This document shows, in pieces, positions 60,624 to 64,000 of a stretch of DNA of 64,000 nt (position 1 is its first letter; every line of letters begins with the position of its first letter). A program made the translations under genes and the position numbers. Source of the stretch: Neoroseomonas lacus (GTDB lineage: Bacteria > Pseudomonadota > Alphaproteobacteria > Acetobacterales > Acetobacteraceae); contig NZ_BMKW01000007.1 in assembly GCF_014644535.1 (NCBI RefSeq), positions 310,001 to 374,000 of the forward strand. Direction: 5' to 3'. The notes beneath the pieces are model-generated. The model did not search any database. It was given only the letters and a program-made list of their open reading frames with translations, and had not been told where the DNA came from.

Positions 60624-61276
60624 AGTTCCCGGGTCCAGCCCGCGAGTTCCACATTTCCTCTGATCCGGCCGAAGGCTCACCCCTGTGGACCGCCCGCATG
60701 ACCTTCGCGGATGATCCGGCGCTGGCAGACCGCGTAGCCATGCTGGGGGTGCGGCAGCGGTGGGCCGGCGAATCAGACTGCGCACCGCTCTCACCTGACG
60801 AGCAAGCGGAGCACGATGCCGGCGAGCAGGCTATTCGCGCGTCGATCACACGGCGGCTTCGCGGCGGGGAATTGATTGCTCGCGGCATCCCTGACGGCCG
60901 CATCCAGTATGAGGTGATCCCGCCGGAGGCCTGGCGGGATGTCACCGTCGATTGGTGGGAAAGTGTCATCGCAGTGCATGGGGTCGAGGTCCGGGGCATC
61001 ATCGTCAGCCCCAGGCCGGAAGCGATGGAGGGCGCTCCTGGAAAGCTGAAGAGCGCCGCCAGCCGCGGCCGAGGGCGCAGCTACGCGGAGGCTGATGCTC
61101 CTCTTGTAGAGGAAGCCGTCGCGTTACTCATTCAGGGAAAGGCGACAGGGGCGCAGAATGCCGCGCGCGCCGTTGCCGACCGGGCAAAAGGCGACAGCAA
61201 GGGTGAATCGAAGGTGGACCGGCTGACGCTGAGGATTCAATCCCGCCTGAAAGAGATCGGACGGCAGCCCCGATAG
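60620..61276 (+). CDS. Unknown protein coupled to the integrase
   Basis: A 218-residue protein starting at a GTG that overlaps the integrase stop. The middle 'GIPDGRIQYEVIPPEAWRDV' with 'DWWESVIAVHGVEVRGIIV' resembles small proteins found beside integrases and phage genes, of no known function. The C terminus is basic ('KSAASRGRGRSYAEA' to 'LTLRIQSRLKEIGRQPR') and may bind DNA. No catalytic motif is seen. Confidence 0.75.
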   Translation: MKFPGPAREFHISSDPAEGSPLWTARMTFADDPALADRVAMLGVRQRWAGESDCAPLSPDEQAEHDAGEQAIRASITRRLRGGELIARGIPDGRIQYEVIPPEAWRDVTVDWWESVIAVHGVEVRGIIVSPRPEAMEGAPGKLKSAASRGRGRSYAEADAPLVEEAVALLIQGKATGAQNAARAVADRAKGDSKGESKVDRLTLRIQSRLKEIGRQPR

Positions 61277-61440
61277 CTTGGCGCCAATCGGCTGCCGCGC
61301 CACGACACGGCGCAACAGGGTGCGGCTGAGACAGTTAGAGTGGTTAGAAGCTAACTACCCTGCCTCAGACTGACCGACCGGCTTGTTCCTATTGGGTTCT
61401 CGCACATCGCCGAACGGCGGCGATCCAGCGAGGATTTCCC

Positions 61441-61713
61441 ATGTACTTCGACCCCTCCGCCCAGAACATCCAGCCGAACACGGCGCTGGGCTTCCGCGTC
61501 AACGACGCCTGTCGCCTCGGCGGCTTCGGCCGCACGACCTGCTACGCGCTGCTCAAGTCCGGAGCGCTGAAGAAGGTGAAAGTCGCCGGGCGCACGCTGG
61601 TCGACGGCGATAGCCTGCGCGCGCTGCTGAAGACCGGCACCGCCGGTTCGGTGAGCGCCGCCGCGGAGGCAGCCCATGAGGCCGCCGCCATCGGCTCCGC
61701 CAACACGAAATAA
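61441..61713 (+). CDS. AlpA/excisionase-like DNA-binding protein
   Basis: A 90-residue protein with a MerR-like winged helix: 'GFRVNDACRLGGFGRTTCYA' then 'LLKSGALKKVKVAGRTLVDG' and 'DSLRALLKTGTAG'. This is the layout of AlpA/Xis family proteins that direct excision or regulate integrase. A GAGG lies ahead of the ATG. The Ala-rich tail is non-descript. It is placed between integrase and helicase. Confidence 0.85.
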   Translation: MYFDPSAQNIQPNTALGFRVNDACRLGGFGRTTCYALLKSGALKKVKVAGRTLVDGDSLRALLKTGTAGSVSAAAEAAHEAAAIGSANTK

Positions 61714-61843
61714 GGCCGGCCGCCTACAGGAAGCGACCGGCCCAAGAATCAGAAGCGAAGAGTATATCGTTCTCTCGACTACTTCGCCCCGAGTCCGAGA
61801 CCACGTTTCCTAAGCGTTCGGCCCTCGCAAGATCGAGGGCAAC

Positions 61844-62035
61844 ATGCACATCGCGAATGAAGTTCAACTGAAGGCCGCCGCGGACGAATTCGACCGCGCT
61901 CGCAAGGAGTTGCTGCGCGCCTCCTTGCGCATGGCGTTGCTCGCCCCGGACCTCTTCCAGCTGGAGGCCGACGGCACCGCTAACGCCATGCGCAGCATCG
62001 CGGCGGTTGTTCGCCAGCAGAAGAGCCGCCAGTGA
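61844..62035 (+). CDS. Small protein of unknown function
   Basis: A 63-residue, mostly helical protein ('LKAAADEFDRARKELLRASL', 'AMRSIAAVVRQQKSRQ'). No family is recognised. Its stop overlaps the dnaB GTG start (GTGA), which supports it as a real gene of the replication module. Confidence 0.7.
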   Translation: MHIANEVQLKAAADEFDRARKELLRASLRMALLAPDLFQLEADGTANAMRSIAAVVRQQKSRQ

Positions 62036-63453
62036 GCTTCTGCCTGCCCGCGAATCCGCCGGTTGTGATCGAGGCCGAGCAGGCAGTCCTTGGCTCGATC
62101 CTTGCGAACAACCGCAACTACGAGCTGGTGGCAGATATCCTCCGGCCTGAACACTTTGCGGACCCGATCCTGGCACGCATCTTCAGCGATGCTACGCGCT
62201 GCATCCAGTCCGGCCAGCTCGCCGACGCCATCACCTTGCGGGGAACCTACGAAGCCGATGGCGCGCTGCACGAGGTCGGCGGGCCGAGCTATCTGCCGCA
62301 GCTCATCTCAGCGATGGCATCACCGCTCTCCTTGCAAAGCTACGCAGAAGCCATCGTCGACCGCTGGCGTCGGCGCCAGATCATGGTGCAGGCGCAGGAG
62401 GCGATTGCCCGCGCACAATACGTCACTAGCGAAGACCCCGCCGCGGCCATCGCGAGCGCCGTGGCGAGCGAGATGCTCTCGCTGGCGGAGACCGGCACTC
62501 AGGAACGGACCACCGATATCGGCACTGCGGCTGATGCGGCGCTGAAGGCGGCGGAGGACGCATCGCGGAACGGTGGACGGGCGCCGGGCCTCCCGACAGG
62601 CATCTCCAGCCTTGACCGTTTGATCGGCGGCCTCTCGGCCTCCCAGATGATCGTGATCGGCGCGCGCCCGGGCGTCGGCAAGACCGCGCTCGCCATCTCA
62701 ATCGCGCTCGCGGCGGCACAGAGCGGCGTCGGCGTGCTGATCTTCTCCCTCGAGATGGCCGCGGCCGAGCTCGCCGAGCGCATGCTGGCCAACATCGCCG
62801 GCATCTCCGGGACGCTGATCCGCGACGGCCGCCTCGGGCAGAAGCAGTGGGACCACCTGGTCGCGGCGCGGAATGAGCTGCACCAGCTCGACATCCGCAT
62901 CGATGACGCCGTGGCCCTGACTATGGAGCAGGTGCGCCTCCGTGCGCGCACCATGTCGCGGAAGCGTCCGATCGGGCTGATCGTCATCGATCACATAGGC
63001 CTCCTCGCCCCGCCTCCTGGCATGGCGAAGGCCGGGCCGGCGGTGTGGACCGAATCGAACTCGAAAGCGACGAAGGCGTTGGCGAAGGAGCTTCGCATCC
63101 CGGTCCTTGCGCTCTCGCAGCTGAATCGCGGTCTTGAAGGGCGTGAGGAGAAGCGTCCAGGCCTTGCCGACCTGCGCTGGTCCGGCTCAATCGAGCAGGA
63201 TGCGGATGTGGTGGCGTTCATCCACCGCGACGACATCCATCTCAGCAACCACGCGCCGTCGCGTAAGCCGGACGAAAGCGAGGCAAAGTTCGCAGAGCGC
63301 CAGTCCAGCTATGCGGCCGCTCTAGCAGCGTCCAAGGGCCGCGCCGAGCTCATCGTCGCGAAGCAGCGTCGCGGCCCCACCGGCACGCTGCAGCTCCGCT
63401 TCGACGCGGCCCGCTGCCACATCGCCGATGCCGAAGGCTGGTGCCAGCCATGA
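62032..63453 (+). CDS. dnaB: Replicative DNA helicase (DnaB-like)
   Basis: A 473-residue hexameric helicase. The N-terminal domain starts 'VVIEAEQAVLGSILANNRNY' and 'LRPEHFADPILARIF'. The RecA-like domain has Walker A in 'IGARPGVGKTALAISIALA', 'LIFSLEMAAAELAERMLANI' and Walker B/motif II near 'IGLIVIDHIGLLAPPPG', then 'ALSQLNRGLEGREEKRPGLA' and 'SGSIEQDADVVAFIHR'. All motifs look intact. It starts at GTG 62032, coupled to the small gene, and its stop overlaps the next ATG. This is probably an element-encoded copy rather than the host gene, given its neighbours. Confidence 0.93.
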   Translation: MSFCLPANPPVVIEAEQAVLGSILANNRNYELVADILRPEHFADPILARIFSDATRCIQSGQLADAITLRGTYEADGALHEVGGPSYLPQLISAMASPLSLQSYAEAIVDRWRRRQIMVQAQEAIARAQYVTSEDPAAAIASAVASEMLSLAETGTQERTTDIGTAADAALKAAEDASRNGGRAPGLPTGISSLDRLIGGLSASQMIVIGARPGVGKTALAISIALAAAQSGVGVLIFSLEMAAAELAERMLANIAGISGTLIRDGRLGQKQWDHLVAARNELHQLDIRIDDAVALTMEQVRLRARTMSRKRPIGLIVIDHIGLLAPPPGMAKAGPAVWTESNSKATKALAKELRIPVLALSQLNRGLEGREEKRPGLADLRWSGSIEQDADVVAFIHRDDIHLSNHAPSRKPDESEAKFAERQSSYAAALAASKGRAELIVAKQRRGPTGTLQLRFDAARCHIADAEGWCQP

Positions 63454-64000
63454 GCTTCGCCGCGTTGAAATGGGCGTGGGAGCGGGTGGGCCTGCCGCCC
63501 TCTCTGAAGCTCGTGCTGCTGGCGCTGGCCGAGCATCACAACGCCGAGACAGGCCGGTGCGATCCCGGCGCCTGCCGAATTGCGACGCTCACTGGTCTCT
63601 CGGAGCGGACGGTCCGCAGCTCGCTCGGGATGCTCGCCTCAATGGGATTCATAGGAATCCAACGTCGCGACGGTCGGCGCTCGAACTTCCAGCTCTCCAC
63701 CACGATGACCTCTGAAGCCATTGCAGGGGTGCAGGTATCGCAGGGGTGCAGTTCCCGCAGGGGACCCCTGAAGCCATTGCAGGGGACCCCTGAAACGGTT
63801 GCAGGACTCAATCAGGAAGAAACCGGGAAGGAACCATTCGCCGCTGATCCGGTCATCGATAACGCCGCCTCCGTTGAAGACACCGACCCCGATGCGGTGT
63901 TGTTCCGACATGGCGTCGCCGACCTCATCGATCTGTCGGGGATACCCAACGCGCATGCGCGCAGCCTGATCGCAAAGCTCCGCAAGACGGCCGGTGGCGA
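63450..64000 (+). CDS. Replication-initiator-like protein with HTH domain (partial, runs off window)
   Basis: At least 183 residues, still open at the window end. The N terminus 'WERVGLPPSLKLVLLALAEH' and 'CRIATLTGLSERTVRSSLGM' is a helix-turn-helix as in phage lambda-O-like or plasmid Rep proteins ('GFIGIQRRDGRRSNFQL' is the wing). The middle carries the repeats described separately. It follows dnaB with an ATGA overlap. By position, it should load the helicase at the origin. The C-terminal half is not seen, so the family call is provisional. Confidence 0.75.
   Translation, partial: MSFAALKWAWERVGLPPSLKLVLLALAEHHNAETGRCDPGACRIATLTGLSERTVRSSLGMLASMGFIGIQRRDGRRSNFQLSTTMTSEAIAGVQVSQGCSSRRGPLKPLQGTPETVAGLNQEETGKEPFAADPVIDNAASVEDTDPDAVLFRHGVADLIDLSGIPNAHARSLIAKLRKTAGG
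63723..63807 (+). repeat. Iteron-like direct repeats within the initiator gene
   Basis: GCAGGGG starts at 63723, 63740, 63757 and 63779, with a degenerate fifth copy (GCAGGAC) at 63801. Spacings are 17, 17, 22 and 22 bases, none a multiple of three. Two of the copies extend to the palindrome CAGGGGACCCCTG (63758-63770 and 63780-63792). They lie in the coding sequence of a replication-initiator-like gene, as the lambda origin lies in gene O. Confidence 0.75.

Larger units (their letters stand above)
59200..64000 (+). mobile_element. Left part of an integrated element (prophage, satellite or integrative plasmid)
   Basis: Integrase, an unknown gene, an AlpA-like DNA-binding protein, a small protein, DnaB helicase and a replication-initiator-like gene run in one direction, mostly coupled or closely spaced. 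This is a self-replicating mobile module. No capsid, terminase or conjugation gene is seen before the window ends, so its type is open. The left boundary is approximate: no tRNA or clear att repeat was found. Confidence 0.75.

Noticed and set aside
61714-61843. Short GC-rich inverted repeats after the AlpA-like gene (ggccgg...ccggcc)
   Set aside because: Arms of only six bases with a long loop and no T-run; not enough for a terminator call.

Overview
The window is high-GC DNA that most resembles an alphaproteobacterium of the Acetobacteraceae (Roseomonas/Komagataeibacter-like). This is an inference from three things: a C4-pathway 5-aminolevulinate synthase, a fused BcsA-BcsB cellulose synthase as in acetic-acid bacteria, and a Bug/TctC-type solute receptor paired with a CoA-transferase. 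No rRNA, tRNA or CRISPR array was found.

Layout. (1) 0.3-1.9 kb: a LysR regulator divergent from a phosphinothricin-type N-acetyltransferase. (2) 2.1-9.0 kb, minus strand: a complete arsenite-oxidation locus aioX-aioS-aioR-aioB-aioA, with a GG-N10-GC sigma-54 promoter just ahead of aioB. (3) 9.5-10.4 kb: a frameshifted L,D-transpeptidase lipoprotein gene. (4) 10.5-29.1 kb: a patchwork of small catabolic operons: a peptide-type solute receptor, a zinc-less quinone oxidoreductase, a D-aminoacylase-like amidohydrolase, a rutC-rutD pair, a three-gene operon (GalB-like hydratase, alpha/beta hydrolase, dihydroxyphthalate-decarboxylase-like protein), a GMC oxidoreductase, hemA, cytochrome c, an HMG-CoA-lyase-like protein, Bug receptor plus CoA-transferase, an FMN 2-hydroxyacid dehydrogenase, and an apparently exported fumarase-superfamily lyase plus a class IV aminotransferase. 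(5) 29.8-40.5 kb: the cellulose operon bcsZ (GH8), a Pro/Met-rich small protein, bcsQ, fused bcsAB, bcsC; no bcsD follows. (6) 40.5-42.8 kb: radC and a flavin-dependent monooxygenase. (7) 43.2-47.8 kb, minus strand: a tight operon of two apparently related proteins of unknown function, a DyP-type peroxidase and a cytochrome P450 whose I-helix lacks the usual acid-alcohol pair. This is the best candidate here for an undescribed system. (8) 48.1-55.2 kb: a secreted three-repeat protein, a 3-hydroxybutyrate dehydrogenase-like SDR, a LysR regulator, an ECF sigma factor, then patatin, NDH-2-like and YeeE/YedE genes. (9) 55.2-59.3 kb: a degenerate border with an IS21 istA remnant and two loci of a roughly 125-bp repeat flanking a LysR/lipoprotein/DUF2306 group. 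(10) 59.3-64.0 kb: one end of an integrated element: tyrosine integrase, AlpA-like DNA-binding protein, DnaB helicase and a replication-initiator-like gene that runs off the window and carries iteron-like repeats.

How the parts fit. The aio genes form a self-contained sense-and-respond unit: AioX binds arsenite outside the membrane, AioS-AioR relays the signal to sigma-54 RNA polymerase, and AioBA oxidises arsenite. The bcs genes make and export cellulose (BcsAB synthase, BcsC outer-membrane channel, BcsZ endoglucanase, BcsQ ATPase). The last 5 kb is a mobile replicon-like module, probably a prophage, phage satellite or integrative plasmid. Gene starts were chosen from ribosome-binding sites and overlaps. 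Family assignments rest on motif recognition, with no database search.
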